A DNA stretch of 64,000 nucleotides from Cytophagales bacterium (GTDB lineage Bacteria > Bacteroidota > Bacteroidia > Cytophagales > Thermoflexibacteraceae). The stretch is taken from NCBI GenBank assembly GCA_004294445.1, contig REAZ01000010.1:1-64000 (forward strand). Direction: 5' to 3'. A program made the translations under genes and the position numbers. The notes beneath the pieces were generated by a model, which did no database searches, was not told the origin of the DNA, and saw only the letters and a list, made by a program, of their open reading frames with translations. Positions 25,587 to 34,501 of the stretch are shown here, piece after piece; within the stretch, counting starts at the first letter, position 1; every line of letters starts with the position of its first letter.

Positions 25587-26759
25587 ATGAAAATAGGATT
25601 GTATTCAGGTAGCCTTCGCCCCGAAGAGGGTGGGGGCTATACCATTGAAAAAGAAATTATTAGTGCTATTAGTAAGCATAAAGAACTTACTGAGCATGAG
25701 TTCGTGCTTTTTTCACTTTTTGATATGCCTTTGCTTAGGAAAGAAGGATTCAAAATTGTAAATATCAATACAACCTTTTCAGAAAGAGCTTTTTACAAAG
25801 CAAAGAAAATTTTTGGCTTACCCAAAACAGAAAAAATATATCATCCGTTACAGAAAATTATTCTAAAGGAAAATATAGACTTGATGTTTTATCTTTCTCC
25901 TTGGGAAAATTTTTTCTTAGACATTCCCTATTTTAGCATGGTTTGGGATTTGCAGCACCGCCTACAGCCTTATTTTCCAGAGGTTTCTGCCAACGGAGAG
26001 TGGGAAAAGAGAGAACGCTACTATGAGGAAAACCTACCAAAAGCCAGCCGAATCATCATAGGGAACGAAGCAGGAAGAAACGAAATACATCAGTTTTATA
26101 ATATACCAAAGGAAAGAATTGCTATTTTGCCACACCCCACACCCGCTTTTGCTTTGGGAAATGAATCTATCAAACATACTTTGCCAAAGGACTTCAGCCC
26201 ACAGCGACCTTATTTGCTCTACCCTGCACAGTTTTGGGCGCATAAAAACCATATTAGCTTGGTCAAAGCCCTGCAAATCCTAAAAAATGAATTTGCAACC
26301 GAGTTAGACTTGGTATTTGTAGGCTCTGACAAGGGAAATAAAAATTTTATACAACAAAAAGTGAGTGAGTTAGCCTTAGAAAACCAAGTGCATTTCTTAG
26401 GCTTTGTTGCCACAGAAGAGTTGATAGCATTGTATCAGCATGCTTTTGCTTTGAGCTATGTAACTCATTTTGGTCCTGAAAACTTGCCACCTTTGGAGGC
26501 ATTTGCCTTAGGCTGCCCCGTGATAGCCAGCCGAGTGAGTGGAGCAGAGGAACAACTTGGCGAAGCCGCAATTTTGGCAAGCCCAAATTCCCCACAAGAG
26601 ATAGCAGAGAGCATCATGAAGTTAGTAGGTAATGAAAAATTGAGAGAAGATTTAATTAATAAAGGAAAAGAAATAGCGCAAATCCGTTCGGGTAAAGAAT
26701 TCGTTATCAAATTTTTTGCCGTACTTGATGAGTTCATGCCATATAGAAGTTGTTGGTAA
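25587..26759 (+). CDS. Family-4 type glycosyltransferase
   Basis: A 390-residue retaining glycosyltransferase (GT-B fold). The N-terminal acceptor domain begins MKIGLYSGSLRPEEGGG. The C-terminal donor domain has YLLYPAQFWAHKNH, FLGFVATEELIALYQHA and the E-x7-E motif within PENLPPLEAFALG followed by CPVIAS. It is cytoplasmic and probably acts on a lipid-linked or surface glycan. It lies 17 bases after the DUF983 gene, so may share its transcript. Donor and acceptor are unknown. Confidence 0.88.
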   Translation: MKIGLYSGSLRPEEGGGYTIEKEIISAISKHKELTEHEFVLFSLFDMPLLRKEGFKIVNINTTFSERAFYKAKKIFGLPKTEKIYHPLQKIILKENIDLMFYLSPWENFFLDIPYFSMVWDLQHRLQPYFPEVSANGEWEKRERYYEENLPKASRIIIGNEAGRNEIHQFYNIPKERIAILPHPTPAFALGNESIKHTLPKDFSPQRPYLLYPAQFWAHKNHISLVKALQILKNEFATELDLVFVGSDKGNKNFIQQKVSELALENQVHFLGFVATEELIALYQHAFALSYVTHFGPENLPPLEAFALGCPVIASRVSGAEEQLGEAAILASPNSPQEIAESIMKLVGNEKLREDLINKGKEIAQIRSGKEFVIKFFAVLDEFMPYRSCW

Positions 26760-26776
26760 TCATCAAAGACATAGTA

Positions 26777-26806
26777 TTTGCTTTTATCCACTAAGAGAAA
26801 AGCAAA
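26777..26806 (+). terminator. Hairpin after the glycosyltransferase gene
   Basis: TTTGCTTTT (26777-26785) and AAAAGCAAA (26798-26806) form a 9-bp stem with a 12-base loop. The following T-run is weak, so terminator function is moderately likely. Confidence 0.4.
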
Positions 26807-26843
26807 ATTTCTCGACCATACTCCATTACTTTTTTACACGATA

Positions 26844-26874
26844 TTGTTGCAGTAATTTTTATTTGTTACATTTG
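26844..26874 (+). promoter_or_regulatory. Candidate promoter of porX
   Basis: TTG (26844-26846), a 20-base spacer and TACATTTG (26867-26874), an exact TAnnTTTG. The implied leader is about 50 bases to the ATG at 26932. Confidence 0.5.
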
Positions 26875-26931
26875 TTCAGCAAATGCTGATGTTTTCTTAT
26901 TAAAACGATATATAATCCATAACACGCTCTT

Positions 26932-28485
26932 ATGCAACGATATACTATCCTCTGGGCTGATGACGAGATAGAACTCCTAAAGCCACATATTCTTTTTCTA
27001 TCTAAAAAAGGCTATGATATTACACCCGTAAATAGTGGGGCTGATGCTGTAGAAAAAGTAGAAGAAAACGTCTATGACCTTATTTTCTTAGATGAAAATA
27101 TGCCAGGTATGAGCGGTTTGGAGGCTTTAGCTCAAATCAAAGCCATGCGACCTCACCTGCCCGTAGTGATGATTACCAAAAATGAGGAAGAGCATATCAT
27201 GGAGGAAGCCATAGGAGCAAAAATTGCCGATTACCTCATTAAACCTGTCAATCCAAATCAGATTTTGCTATCTGCAAAGAAAATTTTGGAACAAAAACGA
27301 ATTATTACTGAAAAAACAAACCAAAATTACCAACAAGACTTCAGAAATATCAGCATGGCATTTAATGATGACATGAACCACGAGGAGTGGGCTGACGTTT
27401 ATAAAAAATTGATTTACTGGGAGTTGGAAATAGAGAATACTGAAAACCAAAGCATGTTTGATGTTCTACAGATGCAAAAAGTAGAGGCTAATGTAAATTT
27501 TGCCAAATTTGTAGAGAATAACTACGAGGACTGGCTCAATGACGCAAGTGCAGACAAACCAATTCTTTCGCACCAACTACTCAAAAAGAAAGTTTTTCCT
27601 TTGGTAGATGAAAATCCGCTTTTTTTTATACTCATAGATAATCTTCGCTACGACCAATGGAAAGTGTTGGAACCGCTTGTTAATGAATATTTTAATGTAG
27701 AAGAAGAAATTACTTACTACTCTATATTGCCTACTACTACTGCCTATGCCCGCAATGCCCTATTTTCGGGAATGATGCCCTCTGAAATGGAGCGTTTGCA
27801 ACCTAACTTATGGATGGGAGAAGATGAAGAAGGTTCGAAAAACAACTATGAGAAAGAGTTTTTGCAGAAAAATCTCCAACGAAACAAACTTGGCAATATA
27901 AAAATGAGTTACAATAAGGTGATTCATGTGAGTCAGGGGAAAACTGTGCTGGACAATCTTAACAATCTATATCACAATCAGTTCAATGCCGTAGTCTATA
28001 ACTTTGTGGATATGCTTTCGCACGCACGCACCGATACAGAGATGATTCGCGAACTTGCCCCCGACGAGGCTGCTTACCGTTCGCTTACTAAGTCTTGGTT
28101 TATCCATTCCCCGCTTTGGGAACTGCTCAGAAGGCTTGCCGATAAAAACATGAAAGTAATTATCACTACTGACCACGGAACTATCAGAACAACAAGACCT
28201 TATAAAATTATTGGTGATAAAAATACAAATAGCAATCTTCGCTACAAGCAGGGTAGAAACTTAGACTATGATAATCGGTATGTGTTCGAGTGTAGGAAAC
28301 CTGAGCGATTTTTCTTGCCAAAAACAAATGTTTCTACAAGCTATGTTTTTGCTACTGAGGACTATTTCTTTGCGTACCCGAACAACTATAATCACTATGT
28401 AAAATACTATAAAGATACTTTTCAGCATGGAGGGCTATCTTTGGAAGAAGTAATTATACCTTTTGTGCAGCTGAGTGCAAAATAA
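26932..28485 (+). CDS. porX: PorX, response regulator of type IX secretion
   Basis: A 517-residue protein with an N-terminal receiver (1-120) and a C-terminal PglZ/alkaline-phosphatase-like domain (about 200-517). Receiver residues are intact: the acidic pair Asp10-Asp11 in ILWADDEIE, phospho-acceptor Asp54 in FLDENMPG, and Lys104 in YLIKPVNP. The phosphatase-like core shows a metal-site LIDNLRYDQW (Asp236) and the nucleophile region LPTTTAYARNALFSG (Thr 268-270). In Porphyromonas gingivalis PorX acts with the kinase PorY and an ECF sigma factor to control T9SS genes, and its PglZ domain hydrolyses oligonucleotide substrates. No porY is adjacent. Confidence 0.93.
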   Translation: MQRYTILWADDEIELLKPHILFLSKKGYDITPVNSGADAVEKVEENVYDLIFLDENMPGMSGLEALAQIKAMRPHLPVVMITKNEEEHIMEEAIGAKIADYLIKPVNPNQILLSAKKILEQKRIITEKTNQNYQQDFRNISMAFNDDMNHEEWADVYKKLIYWELEIENTENQSMFDVLQMQKVEANVNFAKFVENNYEDWLNDASADKPILSHQLLKKKVFPLVDENPLFFILIDNLRYDQWKVLEPLVNEYFNVEEEITYYSILPTTTAYARNALFSGMMPSEMERLQPNLWMGEDEEGSKNNYEKEFLQKNLQRNKLGNIKMSYNKVIHVSQGKTVLDNLNNLYHNQFNAVVYNFVDMLSHARTDTEMIRELAPDEAAYRSLTKSWFIHSPLWELLRRLADKNMKVIITTDHGTIRTTRPYKIIGDKNTNSNLRYKQGRNLDYDNRYVFECRKPERFFLPKTNVSTSYVFATEDYFFAYPNNYNHYVKYYKDTFQHGGLSLEEVIIPFVQLSAK

Positions 28486-28503
28486 AGCATAGCCAACAAA
28501 AAT

Positions 28504-28539
28504 AGTGCATTTCAGGCTTATAAAAATCTGAAATGCACT
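28504..28539. terminator. Terminator between porX and the convergent small gene
   Basis: A perfect 12-bp stem, AGTGCATTTCAG (28504-28515) and CTGAAATGCACT (28528-28539), with a 12-base loop. A T-run lies about 10 bases downstream on the plus strand. It separates porX from the minus-strand gene ending at 28554. Confidence 0.65.
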
Positions 28540-28553
28540 ACAAACAAGTTTTT

Positions 28554-28892
28554 TTATACTTTGCCCCCTTTTTGCAATCCGCTAACAATAGATTCTACAA
28601 AAGTGCTGGCGATATTTTTGCCTACCGAACCAAACATATCCATATTGACACTTGAAGTAATTTGACTAAGTAAATTTTTTCCTACTTCGTCTGCCTCTTT
28701 TTTATCTATGCCTTGTTGTGGGTCGCCAAGCATGGCTTGGTATTTTTGTGGGACTACTTTCCCTACCAAGCCGCCAACTTGCCCAAGAATGGTTAATAAC
28801 ATTTGCTTTTCCTGATTTTCACCCAAAAAAGGCAAATCTACTTTTGCATTAATTTGGTCTGCAATCGAATTGATTTGTGCTTGTGATAACAT
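28554..28892 (-). CDS. Small conserved-looking hypothetical protein
   Basis: A 112-residue soluble protein, mostly helical, with no signal peptide or cysteine. Its sequence is rich in Gly, Gln and Val (ILGQVGGLVGKVVPQKYQAMLG; SSVNMDMFGSVGKNIASTFVESIV). I do not recognise the family. It lies 40 bases downstream of the YcxB-like gene on the same strand and ends at the hairpin shared with porX. Good codon structure and position between gene-like boundaries support a real gene. Confidence 0.6.
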   Translation of the reverse strand: MLSQAQINSIADQINAKVDLPFLGENQEKQMLLTILGQVGGLVGKVVPQKYQAMLGDPQQGIDKKEADEVGKNLLSQITSSVNMDMFGSVGKNIASTFVESIVSGLQKGGKV

Positions 28893-28932
28893 AATTTTAC
28901 TGTATTTTAATAAATTTAGATTTTCTTATATT

Positions 28933-29469
28933 TTACTTTTTTACCTCCGTTTTTTCTTGTTCTTCTAATTGCTCTTTCCCTTTCAATGGAGTGGTAATAA
29001 GTCCTTTACGTCTTAGGATAGTTTCGATAAACTTCAGCTCGAGGTCATTTTTAAACAAATCAAATGGCAAATAAATAAATTGCGCCCTCGAAAGTGTAAG
29101 GACAAAAGCCTCTTTTGTCTTTTCTGCTTTCTGAATCTTGTCCCAAGTGATTTGGCTGCCTTCTTTAGCATTTATTTTCATCAGAATTTGGCGACTATCT
29201 ATTTCGTAAGAAAATTTTTCAAAAATGATTTTGTATTGGTCTAACTGCGTAATAGCAGTAAATTGGAGATACCAAAATGCCCAATAACCAATAATAAGCA
29301 ATAAAGTAATGGAAAAGCACCACCAAAACGCACCACTTACAAAAATGGGCAATAACATGATAGGGACGGGAATGAACCATACCCACCAAAACTCCTTAAG
29401 TATGCTTTTTAGGCATAGGGTAGTGTATAATTTCTTAGAAAGTTGGTATTTTTTTGTCTTGATAATCAT
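28933..29469 (-). CDS. YcxB-like membrane protein
   Basis: A 178-residue protein with two central membrane helices (about 28-48 and 50-72). A C-terminal beta-rich segment with ITWDKIQKAEKTKEAFVLTLSRAQFIYLPFDLF resembles the YcxB-like domain, where an aromatic W is followed by a short strand pair and a Pro-Phe loop. A charged tail with a Lys/Glu run ends the protein. Function is unknown for the family. It is upstream of, and probably co-transcribed with, the 112-residue hypothetical gene. Confidence 0.6.
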   Translation of the reverse strand: MIIKTKKYQLSKKLYTTLCLKSILKEFWWVWFIPVPIMLLPIFVSGAFWWCFSITLLLIIGYWAFWYLQFTAITQLDQYKIIFEKFSYEIDSRQILMKINAKEGSQITWDKIQKAEKTKEAFVLTLSRAQFIYLPFDLFKNDLELKFIETILRRKGLITTPLKGKEQLEEQEKTEVKK

Positions 29470-29655
29470 TTTTTTATGAAGTAAATCGATTATTTTTTAT
29501 TTACGCAAAAGTAGGAAAAATTATTACTTCCTACAAATTTATAGATATTCGAGTAAAAAAGGTTTGTTTATAGGCTTACTTAGTTGCCGATTCTTATTGC
29601 CAAAAAAATAGTTTGATTGTATTATTTTGTTAAAAAAACAATAATTTTAAACGAA

Positions 29656-29689
29656 TTGTCAATGATACCACGTATTGTTTTTATATTTG
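29656..29689 (+). promoter_or_regulatory. Candidate promoter of the TolB/Omp85-like fusion gene
   Basis: TTG (29656-29658) and TATATTTG (29682-29689, exact TAnnTTTG) with a 23-base spacer. The leader to the ATG at 29762 is about 65 bases. The rest of the spacer 29470-29655 is AT-rich with nothing recognisable. Confidence 0.4.
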
Positions 29690-29761
29690 AACTAAGCTAA
29701 GAAATTACGGACAAACTGAATAGATGTAAGGTTTACTTAGAAAAATCACCCTAATAGAGTT

Positions 29762-32700
29762 ATGACAAAGTATATTTTTATTTCGCTTTTTGCGGTTTTA
29801 TTTATTTTTTTCCAGCAAATCGCTTTCAGCCAATTCACACAGTTTAATTTTGGAAAAAATCGGGTACAGTACAAAGACTTCGAGTGGGACTACATTTCAA
29901 GCCCCAACTTTGATGTTTTTTTCTATAAAGATGGGGAAAAAATAGCCCGACTAACGGCACAGTTTGCCGAAGATGATTTTGCTAAAATAACTGATTTTGT
30001 TGGTTTTGCACCCTATTCTAAAATCAAAATTTTTGTTTACAACTCTATCACAGACCTACAGCAGAGTAATATAGGGGTGAATCGGCAAAATTTTTCTTAC
30101 GGAGGGCAAACCAATTTTACCAAATCTCAGATTGAAGTAGCCTTCACAGGTACGAAAATGAGCTACAAAGAAGAACTACGCAAGGGAGTTGCGGAGATGC
30201 TCATATACGAAATGATGTACGGGGGCAATCTGCGAGATATGCTACAGAGTAGCTACTTACTAAGTCTGCCCGAATGGTTCATTAGCGGGGCTGCCGAGTA
30301 CATAGCAAAAGGCTGGAATGTTGCCCTCGACAATTATATGCAAGATGTCATGCTCAATAGGAAGATGAAACGATTGGAAAATATGGATGGTGTGGAAGCC
30401 AAAATAGTGGGGCAGTCTATTTGGAATTACATAGTAGAGAAATATGGAAAACCAAATGTGGCTAATATCTTGAATCTGACTCGAATAGTGCGTAATGAGG
30501 AAAGTAGTATTCAAAATACGCTCGGCGTTTCGTATCCCCGTTTTCTTACCCTATGGAAGGGGTTTTATTTGGAGCAAAGCAGAGGAATTGCAGAAACGCA
30601 CAAGTTCCCAGAGGCGAGCAACTTGCTCAAAGTCAATGACAAAGCGCATATTTACAATAAAATAAAGTTTAGCCCAGATGGTACATATTTGGCTTTTTCG
30701 GAGAACGATAACGGGAGATATAAAATTAAAATAAAAAACCTAAGTACCAATGACGAGAAAACACTCATGAAAGCAGGCTACGAAGTCATTAACCAAAGGG
30801 TAGATTATGATATTCCTATTCTCGATTGGAGAGATGATAATACCGTAGTAGTAGTAGATGAGCAAGAAGGTAAAAGCACTAATTTGCAATTTATTAATAT
30901 TGAAACCAAAGATATTTCTTCTGTTTATTTTGATTATTTTACCCACATAGAGGATATGAATATTTCTGATGACGGGGAAATGATGGTTTTTAGTGCTACT
31001 AAAGATGGACAAAGTGATATTTATACTTATCGGATTGATGATAAGAAACTTACCAATATTACTAAAGACATTTTTGATGATTTAACTCCTTCTTTTTTGA
31101 AGAAATCTTATTCGGTTGTTTTTAGTTCTAATCGCCCTACCGACACGCTTTCTAACCAAAAATATAAATTGAGTGATTTGAGCGACCGTTTTAATATCTT
31201 CATTTACAACCCAAAAGAAACAAAAAGTCTAAAAAGAATTTCTAATACGCTAAGTAATGACATCATGCCTATAGCCGTTAATGAAAATACCATTTTATTC
31301 AATAGCGACCAAAGAGGAATTTATCATTTGTATAGGTATGACATCAAAGACGAAGTAAGTACCCAGATTACGAGTTTCAGTCAGAGTGTTTTAGGGTACG
31401 ATTTGAGGGGCAAGCAGTTGGCAGTGAATCTATTACAGAACAATGTTCAAAATATTTATCTTCTTAATGATTTCGATATTTCTGTATCTGCTTTTACGGG
31501 CAAAACTGTTCGCCAACAAGTCATAGACATTAGGAGACTTGCGGCAATGAAAGCCAAAAACCAGAACAAACAACAGATAAATGATGAGAAAGAAGATGTC
31601 CAGATAGAAAACGCAGCAGATTCTACGAAAAAAAATCCAAATGTTCAGCCCTCTACAGTAAATACTGACGATTACCAATTTGATACATTTAGCAAACCTA
31701 CCAAAAAGAAAAAACTTCTCAAAAACTATCGCCCTTCTGCCAATGTGGAAGACGATAACAAGAACTTGGAAGGAGTAAAAATAGAAGGTGCTTTTCCGTA
31801 TGAAAGTAAATTTGGGGTGGATAATACCATTTTTGCCTTGGTGGTCGACCCGTTGAGAGGGCTTGGTGGCGTATTCCAAGGGAGTATGACAGATGTACTT
31901 GAAAATCATAAGTTTAATGCAGGTATTTTTGCACTTAGCAACCTCAGAAGCGGCAATTATTTCTTGGAATATGAATACTTGAAAAAAAGATTTGATTACA
32001 GATTACGCTATGATAGACAGACACTTAGCGTTTTGCCATCTTACTTTACACAGCGTTACATTCTCAACAAAGTGCAAGCATCGGCTTCGTACCCTATTAA
32101 TATCACTACTCGCTTTACGGGTGGGGCTTTTATCGCAAATACCAATTTTTCTGTTACCAGCGATTCTGACCCAAGTGTGCTGCGGATTGGCGATAAAAAT
32201 GTGAACTATGCGGGCTTTAATTTGGAATTTGTTTATGATAATAGCGTAGTTACGGGGTTAAATATGATGAAAGGATTTAGAGTACAGGCTCGTTATGAAA
32301 GTTACTTAGGACTTAGCCAAACGGGAAAAAGTTTTAGCAATTTGTCGGTAGATGGGCGTTTTTATAAGCCACTTGGCAAGACGTTCCTTTTTGCAGCAAG
32401 GGCTACCTACGGTCAGTTTGGCGGGAGTTCGCCAAAAAGCTACAGATTGGGGGGCATGAATAACTGGGTTTTCAACCAATCAGAACCTATAGCTACGAAT
32501 AATCCGCTGTATTCAGACCCCAATGACCCCCGCAAAGATTTGACAGATTTGCTTTTCACGCAGTATATTGGCAGTATGCGAGGTTTTAATTGGAACAAAC
32601 TTTCAGGTAATAATTTTGTGCTTTTTAATGCAGAATTGAGAATGCCTCTGCTCAAATATTTTTATAAAAGTTCCATCACGTCCAACTTTTTCCGAAACTT

Positions 32701-32968
32701 GCAGTTTGTTTTGTTTACGGACGTAGGAGCTGCATGGACGGGGGTAAGTCCATTTAACAGGGATAATGCACTCAATACGGTAGAAATTAATAAAACACCT
32801 TTTTTGATAAAAGTATCAAACTTCAAAAATCCTTTCCTAATAGGGTATGGGGCGGGCATACGTACTTTGCTATTAGGGTACTATGCTAAACTTGATGTAG
32901 GCTGGGGCTTAGAAGATGAAACTACTCGTCCTGCAACTGTTTATTTTACACTTGGGTATGATTTTTAA
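29762..32968 (+). CDS. Outer-membrane protein: peptidase-MA-like, TolB-propeller and Omp85-type barrel
   Basis: A 1068-residue exported protein (signal peptide about 1-24, ending AFSQ). Residues about 45-260 resemble the gluzincin peptidase-MA region but lack HExxH: the helix reads GVAEMLIYEMM (142-152), and the following EGLAEY-type motif reads SGAAEYIA. Residues about 290-560 are TolB-like propeller blades (FSPDGTYLAFSEND; DDGEMMVFSATKDGQSDIYTY). A low-complexity charged linker follows (about 595-670), then a C-terminal beta-barrel of about 390 residues with the Omp85-type MRGF (near 938-941) and a terminal aromatic residue (YDF). Similar proteins are common in Cytophagales. Role in outer-membrane assembly or secretion is inferred only. 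Confidence 0.8.
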   Translation: MTKYIFISLFAVLFIFFQQIAFSQFTQFNFGKNRVQYKDFEWDYISSPNFDVFFYKDGEKIARLTAQFAEDDFAKITDFVGFAPYSKIKIFVYNSITDLQQSNIGVNRQNFSYGGQTNFTKSQIEVAFTGTKMSYKEELRKGVAEMLIYEMMYGGNLRDMLQSSYLLSLPEWFISGAAEYIAKGWNVALDNYMQDVMLNRKMKRLENMDGVEAKIVGQSIWNYIVEKYGKPNVANILNLTRIVRNEESSIQNTLGVSYPRFLTLWKGFYLEQSRGIAETHKFPEASNLLKVNDKAHIYNKIKFSPDGTYLAFSENDNGRYKIKIKNLSTNDEKTLMKAGYEVINQRVDYDIPILDWRDDNTVVVVDEQEGKSTNLQFINIETKDISSVYFDYFTHIEDMNISDDGEMMVFSATKDGQSDIYTYRIDDKKLTNITKDIFDDLTPSFLKKSYSVVFSSNRPTDTLSNQKYKLSDLSDRFNIFIYNPKETKSLKRISNTLSNDIMPIAVNENTILFNSDQRGIYHLYRYDIKDEVSTQITSFSQSVLGYDLRGKQLAVNLLQNNVQNIYLLNDFDISVSAFTGKTVRQQVIDIRRLAAMKAKNQNKQQINDEKEDVQIENAADSTKKNPNVQPSTVNTDDYQFDTFSKPTKKKKLLKNYRPSANVEDDNKNLEGVKIEGAFPYESKFGVDNTIFALVVDPLRGLGGVFQGSMTDVLENHKFNAGIFALSNLRSGNYFLEYEYLKKRFDYRLRYDRQTLSVLPSYFTQRYILNKVQASASYPINITTRFTGGAFIANTNFSVTSDSDPSVLRIGDKNVNYAGFNLEFVYDNSVVTGLNMMKGFRVQARYESYLGLSQTGKSFSNLSVDGRFYKPLGKTFLFAARATYGQFGGSSPKSYRLGGMNNWVFNQSEPIATNNPLYSDPNDPRKDLTDLLFTQYIGSMRGFNWNKLSGNNFVLFNAELRMPLLKYFYKSSITSNFFRNLQFVLFTDVGAAWTGVSPFNRDNALNTVEINKTPFLIKVSNFKNPFLIGYGAGIRTLLLGYYAKLDVGWGLEDETTRPATVYFTLGYDF

Positions 32969-33000
32969 AAAAACGAAATAATGAGTTATTTTGCTTTTTT
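32967..33000 (+). terminator. Possible terminator after the TolB/Omp85-like gene
   Basis: An A-rich arm with CGAAATAA (32967-32981) and TTATTTTGC plus T6 (32986-33000) pair around the loop TGAG, with two mismatches. It overlaps the -33 element of the next promoter. Confidence 0.4.
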
Positions 33001-33021
33001 AAGTATATTTACTTATTTTTG
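32990..33021 (+). promoter_or_regulatory. Consensus-type promoter of the PAS gene
   Basis: TTTG (32990-32993), a 20-base spacer and TATTTTTG (33014-33021) match the Bacteroidota consensus in both elements and in spacing. The leader to the ATG at 33091 is about 60 bases. Confidence 0.55.
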
Positions 33022-33090
33022 CAGAAACATATTTTAGTACATTAAAAAGTAAAATAAATGTAATATTTACTACTTTTTTTGTCGAATATT

Positions 33091-34464
33091 ATGCTTAATG
33101 TAAATACGATGCAAAAAATGATCACTTCATTAATTCCAACATGGCTTTTGAATACTCAAGTATATACGCTTGTAGTAACAGATTTTGATGGCAATTACTT
33201 GTTTGTGAATGAAGTTTTTAAGAAAGTATTTTCATTTGTAACTCCTAATTTTATAGGCAAGCACTTTAGCACAACTGTACACCCCGAAGATGTTGGCAAA
33301 TACATCGATGCATCTATAAGGTGTAGAACGCATACTTTGCAGTCGGTAAGTGTAGAGGTACGAAAAATAAAAAACAAAAAAGGAGATTTTTTCTGGACAG
33401 AATGTGAGTTTTTTCTTTTGAAAGATGAAGATGGCACTCCCGTTGGCACTATTCATATAGGGCATGACATCAAAGAGGAAATAGTTAGAGAAAAATTGCA
33501 ACATTCGGAGAATAAACTTAGGGCTATATTGGATAGTACCAAAGATAGCAATATCCTGCTAAGTCCAGATTTTAAAATCCTGAGTATCAATAATACGGCA
33601 AAGCAGAACATCAGAAAATCCTTTGGTAAAGAAGCTACAGAAGGGCAGGACTTTTTGCAGTATGTAGTCAAAGGCTCGGAAAGTGATTTTAAGATAAATT
33701 TCCATGATGCACTGTTTGGAGAGTATTTGCAAAAAGAGAGAGAAATTTTCTTTGAGCACGAAAAGAGTGTGTGGTTTGAGTTTTCTTACTTCCCTTCTTA
33801 TGACAACAGCGGACGCATCATTGGTGTCGCTTTTAATGTCGCAAACATAGATAGTCGCAAGCAAGCAGAAGAAAAACTAAGACAATCTGAATATATCTTA
33901 AAGGCTATCTATCATAGTTCCTCTGAGTCAAGCACGCTCATCAGCCCAAGCTATAAAGTGCTTCATTTCAATAAAGTAGCTGCCGAAATGTCGCAAGAAA
34001 TATTTGGTAAATACCCTAAAATTGGTGATGATTATGCCAACTACCTATTACCATACCTACAAGAAGAGGTAAAAAGCTGTTTTAACAGAGCCTTAGAAGG
34101 AGAAACAATACAGATAGAAACAACAAGTAACATCAGTTGGTATAGACTTATATTTTTTCCTGTTTATGACCAAGAAGGTAAACTTGCGGGTGTAGCTGTA
34201 AATATAAAAGACATCACGGGGAGAAAGCAAAATGAACTCCGTATTGCCAACCAAAATGAAAAACTAAGAGCTATAGCATGGCAGCAGTCGCATGGCGTAA
34301 GGCGACCTTTAGCCAACATTCTGGGCTTAATAAACCTGATTCGAACAGAAAAAGATGAAAATAATCTTCCTGCCTACATGAATTTTTTGCAGGTAGCTGC
34401 TGATGAATTAGACAAAATTATACATGAAATAGTAAGACAAACAATCAATACAGGCGAGTTTTGA
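33091..34464 (+). CDS. Triple-PAS protein with histidine phospho-acceptor-like region but no kinase domain
   Basis: A soluble protein of 457 residues. Three PAS domains occupy about 20-140, 145-265 and 270-385; the first two end in PAS/PAC-type HIGHDIKEE and FNVANIDSRKQ, the third in VNIKDITGRKQ. The C-terminal 65 residues look like a DHp helix pair with WQQSHGVRRPLANILGL, placing the phospho-acceptor-like His401. The usual SHE is SHG here, and the protein ends before any HATPase domain. The frame extends four codons upstream only through a TTG; the ATG at 33091 is preferred. It may act as a phosphate relay or ligand sensor for a partner kinase. Confidence 0.78.
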   Translation: MLNVNTMQKMITSLIPTWLLNTQVYTLVVTDFDGNYLFVNEVFKKVFSFVTPNFIGKHFSTTVHPEDVGKYIDASIRCRTHTLQSVSVEVRKIKNKKGDFFWTECEFFLLKDEDGTPVGTIHIGHDIKEEIVREKLQHSENKLRAILDSTKDSNILLSPDFKILSINNTAKQNIRKSFGKEATEGQDFLQYVVKGSESDFKINFHDALFGEYLQKEREIFFEHEKSVWFEFSYFPSYDNSGRIIGVAFNVANIDSRKQAEEKLRQSEYILKAIYHSSSESSTLISPSYKVLHFNKVAAEMSQEIFGKYPKIGDDYANYLLPYLQEEVKSCFNRALEGETIQIETTSNISWYRLIFFPVYDQEGKLAGVAVNIKDITGRKQNELRIANQNEKLRAIAWQQSHGVRRPLANILGLINLIRTEKDENNLPAYMNFLQVAADELDKIIHEIVRQTINTGEF

Positions 34465-34501
34465 TTGTTTGTTGGGGTAACCCAAAAAAGCACAAAAACG
34501 C

